From assembly GCF_902388705.1 (NCBI RefSeq), contig NZ_CABMQJ010000012.1:1-52678 (forward strand): 52,678 nt of DNA, written 5' to 3'. Within the stretch, counting starts at the first letter, position 1. The number at the start of each line of letters is the position of its first letter. The stretch is from an uncultured Alistipes sp. GTDB taxonomy: Bacteria > Bacteroidota > Bacteroidia > Bacteroidales > Rikenellaceae. The notes under the pieces are model-generated. The model did not search any database and was not told the origin of the DNA. It worked only from the letters and a program-made list of their open reading frames with translations. Made by a program: the position numbers and the translations under genes. Positions 23,801-36,595 of this stretch are shown in pieces.

Positions 23801-24241
23801 ATGGCAAAAGAGGTTGCTGCATTTATTAAATTGCAGATCAAAGGTGGTGCCGCCAATCCTTCGCCCCCGGTTGGTCCCGCATTGGGTTCCAAGGGAGTCA
23901 ATATCATGGACTTCTGTAAGCAGTTCAATGCGCGTACCCAGGACAAGGCAGGAAAAGTTCTTCCGGTCATCATCACGGTTTACAGCGACAAATCGTTTGA
24001 TTTCGTTGTAAAACAGCCGCCTGTAGCTATTCAGCTCAAGGAAGCAGCCAAAGTGCAGAAAGGTTCCGCACAGCCTAACCGCGACAAAGTCGGTCAGGTG
24101 ACGTGGGATCAGGTGCGCGAGATTGCCCAGGACAAAATGCCTGACATGAACTGCTTTACCCTGGAAGCTGCTATGCGTATGATTGCTGGTACCGCTCGCA
24201 GTATGGGTATCAACGTCGTCGGTGAATTTCCTAATATGTAA
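23801..24241 (+). CDS. rplK: 50S ribosomal protein L11
   Basis: 146 residues, with the 23S-binding signature and PSPPVGPALGSKGVNIMDFCK (the thiostrepton-site proline helix) near residues 20-40. Ends GINVVGEFPNM. Forms the GTPase-associated centre. Follows nusG by 16 bp and precedes rplA by 6 bp. Confidence 0.98.
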   Translation: MAKEVAAFIKLQIKGGAANPSPPVGPALGSKGVNIMDFCKQFNARTQDKAGKVLPVIITVYSDKSFDFVVKQPPVAIQLKEAAKVQKGSAQPNRDKVGQVTWDQVREIAQDKMPDMNCFTLEAAMRMIAGTARSMGINVVGEFPNM

Positions 24242-24247
24242 TCGAAG

Positions 24248-24946
24248 ATGAGTAAGTTGACAAAAAATCAAAAGATCGCCTACGCAAAGGTGGAAGCCAA
24301 CAAGGCTTACAAGCTCTCGGAGGCTGCCGCTCTTCTGAAGGAAATTACGTTCACGAAATTCGACGCGTCGGTTGATATTGACGTACGCTTGGGTGTCGAT
24401 CCCCGCAAAGCGAACCAGATGGTTCGCGGCGTGGTGACGCTCCCCCACGGTACGGGTAAGCAGGTGCGCGTGCTCGTGCTCTGCACCCCTGAAAAGGAGG
24501 CGGAAGCACAGGCTGCCGGCGCCGATTACGTAGGTCTGGACGAGTATGTTGACAAGATCAAGGCCGGCTGGACCGACGTTGACGTCATCATCTGTACGCC
24601 GAACGTGATGGGCAAGGTGGGTGCGCTGGGCCGTATTCTGGGTCCCCGCGGCCTGATGCCGAACCCCAAGACCGGTACGGTTACGATGGAGGTAGGCAAA
24701 GCCGTTCAGGAGGTGAAATCGGGTAAAATCGACTTCAAGGTCGACAAATTCGGTATCATCCACACTTCGGTAGGTAAGGTTTCGTTCTCGGCAGATCAGA
24801 TCGTGGATAACGCGAAAGAGGTGCTGAACATGATCCTCAAACTGAAACCGGCTGCTGCGAAAGGTTCTTATGTGAAGAGTATTTATCTCTCGACCACGAT
24901 GAGTCCCGGCTTGCAGATTGATTCCAAATCAGTAGAAACCAAATAA
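24248..24946 (+). CDS. rplA: 50S ribosomal protein L1
   Basis: 232 residues, with the L1 signature region VGALGRILGPRGLMPNPKTG and GKIDFKVDKFGIIHTSVGK. Forms the L1 stalk and, in many bacteria, represses translation of its own L11-L1 mRNA; I did not identify the operator-like mimic here. Very short gap to rplK implies coupled translation. Confidence 0.98.
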   Translation: MSKLTKNQKIAYAKVEANKAYKLSEAAALLKEITFTKFDASVDIDVRLGVDPRKANQMVRGVVTLPHGTGKQVRVLVLCTPEKEAEAQAAGADYVGLDEYVDKIKAGWTDVDVIICTPNVMGKVGALGRILGPRGLMPNPKTGTVTMEVGKAVQEVKSGKIDFKVDKFGIIHTSVGKVSFSADQIVDNAKEVLNMILKLKPAAAKGSYVKSIYLSTTMSPGLQIDSKSVETK

Positions 24947-24963
24947 GAAGGAGGAGAGAAGAG

Positions 24964-25488
24964 ATGACAAAGGAAGAAAAACTGGTTGTTATTAACACCA
25001 TTGCCGAGCAGCTCCAGGCTTATCCTCACTTCTATATCGCCGACATCGAGGCGCTCAACGCCGAGCAGACCGCTGCCCTGCGCCGCAAGTGCTTCGAGAG
25101 CGACATCAAGCTGATCGTGGTGAAAAACACGCTGCTGTCGAAGGCGCTCGAGAAAGTCGAGAAGGCTGATGCTGAACTGGTAAAAGTATTGGAGGGTCCG
25201 ACCTCGATTATGTTCGCAAACGTTGCAAAGGCTCCTGCGGTTCTGATCAAGGAATTCCGCAAGAAGTCCGACAAGCCTGTCCTGAAAGCGGCTTTCGCCG
25301 AGGGATGCGTTTACGTGGGCGACAATCAGCTGGACGCTCTGTGTAACATCAAGTCGAAGGAGGAGCTTATCGGCGACATCATCGCACTGCTCCAGTCTCC
25401 TGCGAAGAATGTTATTTCTGCATTGCAGGCTAATGCAGGCCAAAAGATTGCGGGCATCGTGAAGACGCTCGAATCGAGAAACAACTAA
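24964..25488 (+). CDS. rplJ: 50S ribosomal protein L10
   Basis: 174 residues starting MTKEEKLVVINTIAEQLQAY, with RRKCFESDIKLIVVKNTLLSKAL. Anchors the L7/L12 stalk; the C-terminal helix (about 140-170) would bind L12 dimers. The gap to rplA is only 17 bp, so there is no room for a long L10 leader as in E. coli. A purine-rich AAGGAGGAGAG precedes the start, an unusually good Shine-Dalgarno for this window. Confidence 0.97.
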   Translation: MTKEEKLVVINTIAEQLQAYPHFYIADIEALNAEQTAALRRKCFESDIKLIVVKNTLLSKALEKVEKADAELVKVLEGPTSIMFANVAKAPAVLIKEFRKKSDKPVLKAAFAEGCVYVGDNQLDALCNIKSKEELIGDIIALLQSPAKNVISALQANAGQKIAGIVKTLESRNN

Positions 25489-25530
25489 TCACAACAAGAA
25501 TTAAAAACAAAATTTAATAAGCTTACAACT

Positions 25531-25908
25531 ATGGCAGACGTAAAGAAACTTGCTGAAGAACTGGTAAACCTCAAGGTTACCGAGGTAAACGAATTGGCTA
25601 CCATCCTCAAAGAGGAGTATGGCATTGAACCGGCTGCTGCCGCTGTTGCCGTTGCAGCTCCCGCTGCCGGCGCAGGCGAGGCTGCTGCCGCCGAGAAGTC
25701 GACTTTCGACGTGATCCTGAAGAGCGCCGGCCAGGCTAAACTCCAGGTTATCAAAGTCGTTAAGGATATCGCCGGCCTTTCGCTGGGTGATGCCAAAGCG
25801 CTCGTTGACGGTGCTCCCAAGGCCGTTAAGGAGGGTGTTTCCAAAGAGGAGGCCGAGTCGGTTAAGGCTCAACTCGAGGAGGCTGGTGCTGAAGTTGAGC
25901 TTAAGTAG
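25531..25908 (+). CDS. rplL: 50S ribosomal protein L7/L12
   Basis: 125 residues: N-terminal dimerisation helix pair (MADVKKLAEELVNLKVTEV), an Ala-rich hinge (about 36-55), then the factor-binding C-terminal domain with FDVILKSAGQAKLQVIKVVK and GLSLGDAKALVDGAPKAVKE. Recruits translation GTPases. Followed by an attenuator-like hairpin before rpoB. Confidence 0.98.
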   Translation: MADVKKLAEELVNLKVTEVNELATILKEEYGIEPAAAAVAVAAPAAGAGEAAAAEKSTFDVILKSAGQAKLQVIKVVKDIAGLSLGDAKALVDGAPKAVKEGVSKEEAESVKAQLEEAGAEVELK

Positions 25909-25939
25909 CATTGCTGCTTAAGTCGTTTCAGACGATTCA

Positions 25940-25980
25940 GGTATAGGGCTTACCGGCGTGTAAGCTCTATGCCTTTTCTT
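25940..25980 (+). terminator. Attenuator-like hairpin between rplL and rpoB
   Basis: Pairs 25940-25953 with 25960-25973 (14 pairs including G-T wobbles, 6-nt loop), then TTTTCTT. Its place corresponds to the E. coli rplL-rpoB attenuator that lowers polymerase expression relative to ribosomal proteins, so partial termination is the likely role. Confidence 0.75.
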
Positions 25981-26035
25981 GGTCTAAAGACTGGAAGTGC
26001 CGAGCAGGAGCTGTGTCCACTCTTTGGAAGAAAGG

Positions 26036-26111
26036 ATGCTCCCGGGGCGAAATACGCCTGCAAACGGGGGCATTGGCGGGATAATCAAATACCCAGCAAC
26101 TCGGGGAGCGT
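26036..26111 (+). promoter_or_regulatory. Possible structured leader upstream of rpoB
   Basis: After the attenuator, 172 nt of non-coding sequence precede rpoB. An 8-bp closing stem pairs 26036-26043 with 26104-26111 (core GCTCCC/GGGAGC). Inside it a hairpin GGCG-AAATA-CGCC (26046-26058) and a weak GGG/CCC (26078-26080 with 26092-26094) can form, giving a branched fold. No TAnnTTTG promoter is seen here. Confidence 0.35.
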
Positions 26112-26152
26112 AACCCACCAGAATTACACTTCAACATAATTTGGATTTTACG

Positions 26153-29100
26153 ATGTCCACAGCAAAAACACAACAAAGAATTAGCTTTTCGACAGTCAGG
26201 AACCGGGTGCCTTATCCGGATCTGCTGGAGGTACAGCTTAAATCATTCCGGGACTTTTTCCAGATGGATACCACGGCCGAAAATCGTAAAAACGAGGGGC
26301 TGTACAAGGTATTTCAGGAGAATTTCCCCATTACGGATACCCGGAACAATTTCGTTCTGGAGTTCATCGACTACTATATCGACCCGCCGCGCTATTCGAT
26401 CGAGGAGTGCCTCGAGCGCGGGCTTACGTACAGTGTCCCCCTGAAAGCAAAGCTCAAGCTTTACTGCACGGACGACGAGCACGAAGATTTCGGTGTTGTC
26501 GTCCAGGACGTGTACTTCGGTACGATTCCCTATATGACCGAACGGGGTACGTTCGTCATCAACGGTGCGGAGCGTGTCATCGTATCCCAGCTGCACCGTT
26601 CGCCGGGTGTGTTCTTCGGACAGAGCATGCACACCAACGGCACCAAACTCTATTCGGCGCGAATCATTCCTTTCAAGGGTTCGTGGATAGAGTTCGCTAC
26701 GGACATCAACAACGTGATGTACGCTTACATCGACCGTAAGAAGAAGTTGCCCGTCACTACGCTGCTGCGCGCCATCGGTTACGAGGCCGACCAGCAGATT
26801 CTTGAGATTTTCGACCTGGCGGACGAGGTGAAAGTCACCAAGTCCAACCTGAAGAAAGCCGTGGGCCGCAAACTGGCCGCACGCGTGCTTTCGACGTGGG
26901 TGGAGGATTTCGTCGACGAGGATACGGGAGAGGTGGTTTCCATCGAGCGTAACAACGTAATCGTGGATCGTGAAACGGTCCTCGAGGAGGAGCATATCGA
27001 CCAGATTATCGAGAGCGGTGCCAAGACGATTCTGCTGCACAAGGAGAACCTGTCGGGTGTCGATTTCTCGATTATTTACAATACCCTGCAGAAAGACCCC
27101 TGCAACTCCGAAAAGGAGGCTGTCGTATACATTTACAGGCAGTTGCGCGCTTCGGAGCCGCCCGATGAGGCTACGGCGCGCGACGTCATCGAGAAGCTGT
27201 TCTTCTCGGACAAGCGTTACGACTTGGGCGACGTAGGCCGCTACCGTATCAACAAGAAGCTGGATTTGGACATCGATCCGGCCATCCGCACGTTGACGCG
27301 CGAGGACATCATCGCCATTATCAAATACCTGATTCAGCTGATTAACTCGAAGGCAGACGTCGACGATATCGACCACCTGTCGAACCGTCGTGTCCGCACG
27401 GTGGGCGAGCAGCTGTCGAACCAGTTCTCGGTCGGTTTCGTGCGCATGGCGCGTACGATTCGCGAACGCATGAACGTGCGTGACAACGAGGTGTTTACAC
27501 CGGTAGACCTGATTAACGCCAAGACGCTGTCGAGCGTAATCAATTCGTTCTTCGGTACTTCGCAGCTCTCGCAGTTCATGGACCAGATCAATCCGCTGGC
27601 CGAAATCACGCACAAACGCCGTCTGTCGGCCCTCGGCCCCGGCGGTCTGTCGCGCGACCGCGCCGGCTTCGAGGTGCGCGACGTGCACTACACGCACTAC
27701 GGCCGCCTCTGCCCGATCGAGTCGCCGGAAGGCCCGAACATCGGTCTGATTTCGTCGCTGTGCGTTTATGCGAAGATTTCGCCGATGGGATTCATCGAAA
27801 CCCCGTACCGCACGGTCGAAAACGGCAAAATCGACTTGAACAACGGGGATATCCGTTACTACTCGGCCGAAGAGGAGGAGGGCAAGATCGTGGCGCAGTC
27901 GAACATGCCGATCGACGACGCGGGCAACTTCCTGCAGCCCGACCGTATCAAGGCGCGCCAGGGTGCCGATTTCCCCGTGGTTACGGCGGACGAGGTGAAC
28001 CTGATGGACGTGGCCCCGAACCAGATTGCCTCGATTGCGGCGAGCCTTATCCCGTTCCTCGAGCACGACGACGCCAACCGTGCGCTGATGGGCTCGAACA
28101 TGATGCGCCAGGCCGTGCCCCTGGTGACTACGGACGCTCCTATCGTCGGCACGGGTATCGAGAAGGACATGATTTCCGACAGCCGCATCCAGATTGTGGC
28201 CGAGGGCGACGGCGAGGTCACTTTCGCCGACGCGACGAAGATACAAATCAAGTACGAGCGTACGGAGGACGAGGTACTCGCTTCGTTCGAGCCGGAAATT
28301 ACGACCTACGAACTTCCGCGCTACCGCCGTACGAACCAGAATACCTCCATCACGCTGCGTCCCATCGTACTGACGGGCGACAAGGTCGTGAAAGGACAGA
28401 TTATTACCGAGGGTTACTCGACGCAGAACGGTGAGCTGGCCCTCGGCCGCAACCTGAAGGTGGCGTTCATGCCCTGGAAAGGTTACAATTTCGAGGACGC
28501 CATCGTGATTTCGGAGCGCATCCAGCGTGAGGATATCTTCACGTCGGTGCACGTCGACGAGTACATCATGGAGGTGCGCGACACCAAGCGCGGTGTCGAG
28601 GAGCTGACCTCGGATATTCCGAACGTGAGCGAGGACGCTACCAAAGACCTCGATGCGAACGGTATCATCCGTATCGGCGCCAACGTACATCCGGGCGATA
28701 TCCTGATCGGTAAAATCACCCCGAAAGGCGAGAGCGACCCCTCGCCCGAGGAGAAGTTGTTGCGTGCCATCTTCGGCGACAAGGCCGGCGACGTTAAGGA
28801 CGCTTCGCTGAAAGCCCAGCCGTCGCTGCACGGCGTGGTCATCGACACGAAGTTGTACAGCCGCGCCAGCAAGGAGGGCAAGAAGGGCAAGAGCGCCGAG
28901 AAGGTGCAGCTCGAGAAACTCGACGAGAAGTTCGCAGCCGAGATTTCGGAGTTGACGAAGCGCCTGGTGGCCAAATTGTGGACGCTGCTCCAGGGCAAGT
29001 CCACAATCGGTATCACCGATTACTTCGGGGTGGAACTCTATTCCGCGGGTACGAAATTCTCGCAGAAGCTGCTCGAGGAGATCGCCCGCAAGTCGACGGA

Positions 29101-30013
29101 CGAGAAGACCGGCGTGGTGATGGGGTACCTGAACCTCGGCTCGTGCAAATGGACGGGCGACGCGCATACCGATGCGCTCATTGAGGCTACCATTAACAAC
29201 TATACCATCGAGTGGAAAAAGGCGGATGCCGCCATCAAGCGCGAGAAGTACAACATCACCAACGGCGATGAACTTCCGCAGACGGGCGTTATCCAGATGG
29301 CCAAGGTTTACATCGCCAAGAAGCGCAAGCTGAAGGTGGGTGACAAGATGGCCGGCCGCCACGGTAACAAGGGTATCGTTGCCCGTATCGTGCGCGACGA
29401 GGATATGCCGTTCCTCGAGGACGGAACCATCGTCGACATCTGCCTGAATCCGCTGGGTGTGCCTTCGCGAATGAACCTCGGCCAGATTTACGAAACCGTG
29501 CTCGGATGGGCCGGCCGTGAGCTGGGGCTGAAATTCGCAACGCCGATTTTTGACGGCGCTTCGCTCGACCAGATCAACGAGTACACGGCCAAAGCGGGGA
29601 TTCCGCACAGCGGCCGCACGTACCTCTACGACGGAGGCACGGGCGAGATGTTCGACCAGCCGGCTACCGTGGGCGTGATTTACATGCTCAAGCTGGGCCA
29701 CATGATCGACGACAAGATGCACGCCCGTTCGATCGGCCCCTACTCGCTCATCACGCAGCAGCCGCTCGGCGGTAAGGCCCAGTTCGGCGGCCAGCGTTTC
29801 GGTGAGATGGAGGTTTGGGCGCTCGAGGGTTTCGGCGCCGCGAACATCCTGCAGGAGATTCTGACCATCAAGTCCGACGACGTGATGGGCCGTGCCAAGG
29901 CTTACGAGGCGATCGTCAAGGGCGAGAACCTGCCCAAGCCGGGTATTCCCGAGGCCATGAACGTGCTGCTGCACGAGCTCCGCGGCCTGGCCCTGTCGGT
30001 CAAACTCGAGTAA
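26153..30013 (+). CDS. rpoB: DNA-directed RNA polymerase beta subunit
   Basis: 1286 residues from ATG 26153; an in-frame TTG at 26141 would add four. Begins TAKTQQRISFSTVRNRVPYPD. The rifampicin region (about residues 467-505) has GTSQLSQFMDQINPLAEITH and KRRLSALGPGGLSRDRAGFE, with the residues of rifampicin-sensitive enzymes at the usual hot spots. Later motifs: IESPEGPNIGLI, the catalytic-site Lys segments GYNFEDAIVISE and KVGDKMAGRHGNKGIVARI, and C-terminal GGKAQFGGQRFGEMEVWALE. A Bacteroidota-type insertion with charged sequence (KEGKKGKSAEKVQLEKLDEK, about 906-925) lies in the C-terminal half. Confidence 0.99.
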   Translation: MSTAKTQQRISFSTVRNRVPYPDLLEVQLKSFRDFFQMDTTAENRKNEGLYKVFQENFPITDTRNNFVLEFIDYYIDPPRYSIEECLERGLTYSVPLKAKLKLYCTDDEHEDFGVVVQDVYFGTIPYMTERGTFVINGAERVIVSQLHRSPGVFFGQSMHTNGTKLYSARIIPFKGSWIEFATDINNVMYAYIDRKKKLPVTTLLRAIGYEADQQILEIFDLADEVKVTKSNLKKAVGRKLAARVLSTWVEDFVDEDTGEVVSIERNNVIVDRETVLEEEHIDQIIESGAKTILLHKENLSGVDFSIIYNTLQKDPCNSEKEAVVYIYRQLRASEPPDEATARDVIEKLFFSDKRYDLGDVGRYRINKKLDLDIDPAIRTLTREDIIAIIKYLIQLINSKADVDDIDHLSNRRVRTVGEQLSNQFSVGFVRMARTIRERMNVRDNEVFTPVDLINAKTLSSVINSFFGTSQLSQFMDQINPLAEITHKRRLSALGPGGLSRDRAGFEVRDVHYTHYGRLCPIESPEGPNIGLISSLCVYAKISPMGFIETPYRTVENGKIDLNNGDIRYYSAEEEEGKIVAQSNMPIDDAGNFLQPDRIKARQGADFPVVTADEVNLMDVAPNQIASIAASLIPFLEHDDANRALMGSNMMRQAVPLVTTDAPIVGTGIEKDMISDSRIQIVAEGDGEVTFADATKIQIKYERTEDEVLASFEPEITTYELPRYRRTNQNTSITLRPIVLTGDKVVKGQIITEGYSTQNGELALGRNLKVAFMPWKGYNFEDAIVISERIQREDIFTSVHVDEYIMEVRDTKRGVEELTSDIPNVSEDATKDLDANGIIRIGANVHPGDILIGKITPKGESDPSPEEKLLRAIFGDKAGDVKDASLKAQPSLHGVVIDTKLYSRASKEGKKGKSAEKVQLEKLDEKFAAEISELTKRLVAKLWTLLQGKSTIGITDYFGVELYSAGTKFSQKLLEEIARKSTDEKTGVVMGYLNLGSCKWTGDAHTDALIEATINNYTIEWKKADAAIKREKYNITNGDELPQTGVIQMAKVYIAKKRKLKVGDKMAGRHGNKGIVARIVRDEDMPFLEDGTIVDICLNPLGVPSRMNLGQIYETVLGWAGRELGLKFATPIFDGASLDQINEYTAKAGIPHSGRTYLYDGGTGEMFDQPATVGVIYMLKLGHMIDDKMHARSIGPYSLITQQPLGGKAQFGGQRFGEMEVWALEGFGAANILQEILTIKSDDVMGRAKAYEAIVKGENLPKPGIPEAMNVLLHELRGLALSVKLE

Positions 30014-30047
30014 GGTATATTTAGGATAAGAAAAACGAAGAACAAAT

Positions 30048-34307
<4,260 letters not shown>

Positions 34308-34332
34308 ACCGAAGTTACACACATACGATTCG

Positions 34333-34367
34333 AAAGAGGCCGTTCCCTGCGAACGGCCTCTTTTTTT
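34333..34367 (+). terminator. Terminator of the rpoBC cluster
   Basis: A 13-bp perfect stem (34333-34345 with 34351-34363) and a 5-nt loop with a seven-base T-run. Confidence 0.95.
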
Positions 34368-34524
34368 GCCCGGCCGGGAGTTTCTCCATGCCTTTGCGCC
34401 GTCGCTATTTTAGAATTATGCGGAAATCGAGCCGGTTCGTGGTGCCGGCTATTGTATCGGCTGCACTTTTTTTCTGGCCGGATGCCTTATCGGTTCGGGC
34501 AACGGAAAATCACGTACTGCGAAG

Positions 34525-34563
34525 AGCGCAAATCCCGGAGCCATAGGCTCCGGGATTTGCGCT
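34525..34563 (-). terminator. Hairpin downstream of sdaA
   Basis: An 18-bp perfect stem (34525-34542 with 34546-34563) and a 3-nt loop, 18 bp beyond the sdaA stop. The minus-strand continuation (CTTCGC) lacks a T-run, so it may terminate weakly or protect the mRNA end. Confidence 0.6.
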
Positions 34564-34581
34564 GTGGATAGCTGTGGCGGA

Positions 34582-35787
34582 TTATTTCTTGCGTTCGTAA
34601 CGCTTGGCAAGCCCTCCCTCCGACGTTTCGCGGTAAAGGCTCGGGAGGTTGTGCCCCGTTTCGTTCATCACCTCCACTACCTTGTCGTACGATACCAGGT
34701 GCGAGCCGTCGGAAAGCGTCGCGTAGATATTGGCGTCGAGGGCACGCGCCGCTGCAATGGCGTTGCGCTCGATGCAGGGCACCTGCACCAGTCCGCATAC
34801 CGGGTCGCACGTAAGTCCCAGGTGGTGTTCGAGCCCCATCTCGGCGGCGTACTCGATTTGCGAGGGGGTGCCGCCGAAGAGCTGGCAGGCCGCAGCCGCG
34901 GCCATGGCGCATGCGACGCCCACCTCGCCCTGGCAGCCGACCTCGGCGCCCGAAATCGATGAGTTGGTTTTGGCCACGTTGCCGAACAATCCGGCTGTGG
35001 CGAGAGCCCGCAGGATGCGGATGCGCAGGAAGTCGCGCGAGGTCGCCAGGTGGTACAGCACGGCCGGCACGACGCCGCAGGAGCCGCATGTGGGGGCTGT
35101 CACGACGATGCCGCCCGAGGCATTCTCCTCCGAGGTGGCGAGCGCATAGGCGTATATCTTTGCGCGCGATTTGAGCGAATCGGCGTAGCTTTTCGACTTG
35201 ACCCAGTAGGTCGAGGCCTTGCGGGCGACTTTGAGCCCTCCGGGCAGTACGCCGTCGTTGTTCAGGCCGCGCTGGATTGTTTCGCACATCACCGTCCATA
35301 TTTCGTCGAGGTATTCCCATATTCCGGGGCCCTCGCAGTCGTTCACATATTCCCAATAGGTTTTGCCCTCGCGGTAGCACCACTCCTTGATTTCGGAGAT
35401 TGTCGTCAGCGGGTAGATGCTGCTGGGCACTTCGAGCCTCGACGTTTCGTTGGCCAGCGCGCCGCCGCCGATGCTGTATATCGTCCAGCTGTCCGCGACC
35501 TTATTCCCCTTCAGTCCCTCGAAGAGCATGCCGTTGGGGTGGAAGGGCAGTACCGTTTCGGGCTTCCAGACGATTTCGGTCGGCGCTACGGGCTCCAGTA
35601 CCGAGAGGATTGCCGTGTCGGTGAGGTGTCCTTTGCCCGTTGCCGCCAGCGAGCCGTAGAGCGTCACGCGGTAGGCGTCGACGTCGCGGCACCGTTCGGC
35701 GAAGCGTTCGGCGGCTTTCCGGGGCCCCATCGTGTGGCTGCTCGACGGGCCGGTGCCGATTTTATAGAGTTCCTTGAGCGATTCCAT
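34582..35787 (-). CDS. sdaA: L-serine ammonia-lyase (serine dehydratase), iron-sulfur type
   Basis: 401 residues. Deaminates L-serine to pyruvate and ammonia. Single-chain form with the beta domain first (IGTGPSSSHTMGPRKAAERF, 11-30) and then the alpha domain. Cys residues likely to hold the [4Fe-4S] cluster occur in TCGSCGVVPAVLYH, CQGEVGVACAMAAAA and CDPVCGLVQVPCIERNA. No ACT domain. The start follows a -7 motif by about 22 bp. Monocistronic. Confidence 0.95.
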   Translation of the reverse strand: MESLKELYKIGTGPSSSHTMGPRKAAERFAERCRDVDAYRVTLYGSLAATGKGHLTDTAILSVLEPVAPTEIVWKPETVLPFHPNGMLFEGLKGNKVADSWTIYSIGGGALANETSRLEVPSSIYPLTTISEIKEWCYREGKTYWEYVNDCEGPGIWEYLDEIWTVMCETIQRGLNNDGVLPGGLKVARKASTYWVKSKSYADSLKSRAKIYAYALATSEENASGGIVVTAPTCGSCGVVPAVLYHLATSRDFLRIRILRALATAGLFGNVAKTNSSISGAEVGCQGEVGVACAMAAAAACQLFGGTPSQIEYAAEMGLEHHLGLTCDPVCGLVQVPCIERNAIAAARALDANIYATLSDGSHLVSYDKVVEVMNETGHNLPSLYRETSEGGLAKRYERKK

Positions 35788-35808
35788 TTTTCAGTCGTAT
35801 TTACGGGG

Positions 35809-35816
35809 CAAAGATA
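35809..35816 (-). promoter_or_regulatory. -7 promoter motif for sdaA
   Basis: The minus strand reads TATCTTTG 22 bp before the sdaA start, giving a very short leader. No TTTG at -33. Confidence 0.5.
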
Positions 35817-35867
35817 GGAAATCAATCCGAAAATCGCATGGGTTACCCAAAAACCGGAAAAATATAT

Positions 35868-35875
35868 TAGTTTTG
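35868..35875 (+). promoter_or_regulatory. -7 promoter motif for the Tai4-like gene
   Basis: TAGTTTTG fits TAnnTTTG, about 100 bp before ATG 35975. No -33 match is seen, so support is modest. Confidence 0.4.
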
Positions 35876-35974
35876 CAGGAGGAGGGGTTTTCCGGTGGCG
35901 AAAAGTCCGAATATCCGAAACTCACTCCGTACTTATTCCGGTTTTTCCTCCGAATTTTCAACAGGTTGACCCAT

Positions 35975-36376
35975 ATGGACAGGAAGTCGTGTTTTATCCT
36001 GCTGTTGTGCTTTGTGCTTTTCGGCGGCTTTTCGGCGGCGTGCGCAATGAAGCCCCGACGGGAGTATGTCAGGGCGCAGCGGGAGCTGCTGAAAGACTAT
36101 TTTCTTTGTGTTTGTATCGGCGAAGGTTTTCGCGATTTGCGGATTTCGGAGCAGGATGTGTCACAGGCCGTCTATTTCGATACCGGCAGGTATGCGCCGG
36201 AAGCTTTCCGGGAAGTTGCCGGGTATGCGAAAAAATTCGTCGAAAGTATCGGGCCTACGGATGTCGAAGACCTCGGCCGGAAAAAAGCCGTTATCCTGAA
36301 TTGTATCGATAAATACAAAAGCCGGGAAATCGACCGGTTTATCGAATCGATGGACCGGTATATGCTCGGTGATTGA
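35975..36376 (+). CDS. Small exported protein resembling Tai4-type T6SS immunity proteins
   Basis: 133 residues from ATG 35975. An N-terminal signal peptide (CFILLLCFVLFGGFSAACA, about 6-24) directs export; the SAAC site is a poor lipobox, so lipidation is uncertain. The mature part is helical with LKDYFLCVCIGEGF (39-52), YFDTGRYAPEAF (67-78) and ILNCIDKYKSREIDRFI (107-123). This order (KD...CI, a GxYxxEAF helix, then xxCIDxYxSxEID) recalls the Tai4 family, periplasmic inhibitors of type VI peptidoglycan-amidase effectors; C47 and C110 would correspond to its conserved Cys. Similarity is from motif memory, not a search. No effector or T6SS gene is adjacent, so it would be an orphan immunity gene. 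Confidence 0.6.
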   Translation: MDRKSCFILLLCFVLFGGFSAACAMKPRREYVRAQRELLKDYFLCVCIGEGFRDLRISEQDVSQAVYFDTGRYAPEAFREVAGYAKKFVESIGPTDVEDLGRKKAVILNCIDKYKSREIDRFIESMDRYMLGD

Positions 36377-36418
36377 CCTTCGCGCACGGCCCGGGATGCG
36401 GGCGTATATTTATCAATA

Positions 36419-36451
36419 AAAACGTTGCAGATCTATCATCTGCAACGTTTT
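36419..36451. terminator. Bidirectional terminator, Tai4-like gene and tRNA-Arg
   Basis: A 14-bp perfect stem AAAACGTTGCAGAT (36419-36432) with its complement at 36438-36451, 5-nt loop; A/T tails give T-runs on both strands. Confidence 0.9.
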
Positions 36452-36459
36452 ACGTTTGG

Positions 36460-36531
36460 TAGCCTCACCGCGACTCGAACGCGAATTTAGGGTTTAGGAA
36501 ACCCTCGTTCTATCCCTTGAACTATGAGGCC
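36460..36531 (-). tRNA. tRNA-Arg (CCT)
   Basis: 72 nt, acceptor GGCCTCA with TGAGGCT (G1-T72 wobble), anticodon loop TTCCTAA (anticodon CCT, reads AGG), T-loop TTCGAGT. CCA is not encoded. Lies immediately downstream of the fadL terminator. Confidence 0.94.
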
Positions 36532-36532
36532 G

Positions 36533-36573
36533 TATAAAATTGCGGTGCGTTCCGTTGTCGGAAACGCACCGCA
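36533..36573 (-). terminator. Terminator of the FadL gene
   Basis: A 14-pair stem (36541-36554 with 36559-36573, one bulged base) and TTGT loop, followed on the minus strand by AATTTTATA. It ends right at the tRNA-Arg 5' end. Confidence 0.8.
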
Positions 36574-36579
36574 AATATA
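36572..36579 (-). promoter_or_regulatory. -7 promoter motif for tRNA-Arg, overlapping the fadL terminator
   Basis: The minus strand reads TATATTTG. Initiation about 7 nt downstream would start inside the terminator stem, so tRNA-Arg transcripts would not form that hairpin. No -33 TTTG. Confidence 0.45.
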
Positions 36580-36595
36580 GTAATTTTTCCCGGTT

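Noticed and set aside
34389..34545. Short plus-strand ORF of about 50 codons with a hydrophobic stretch, after the rpoC terminator
   Set aside because: There is no promoter motif or ribosome-binding site, and the end lies in the hairpin serving sdaA. It may be chance, though a small exported peptide cannot be excluded.
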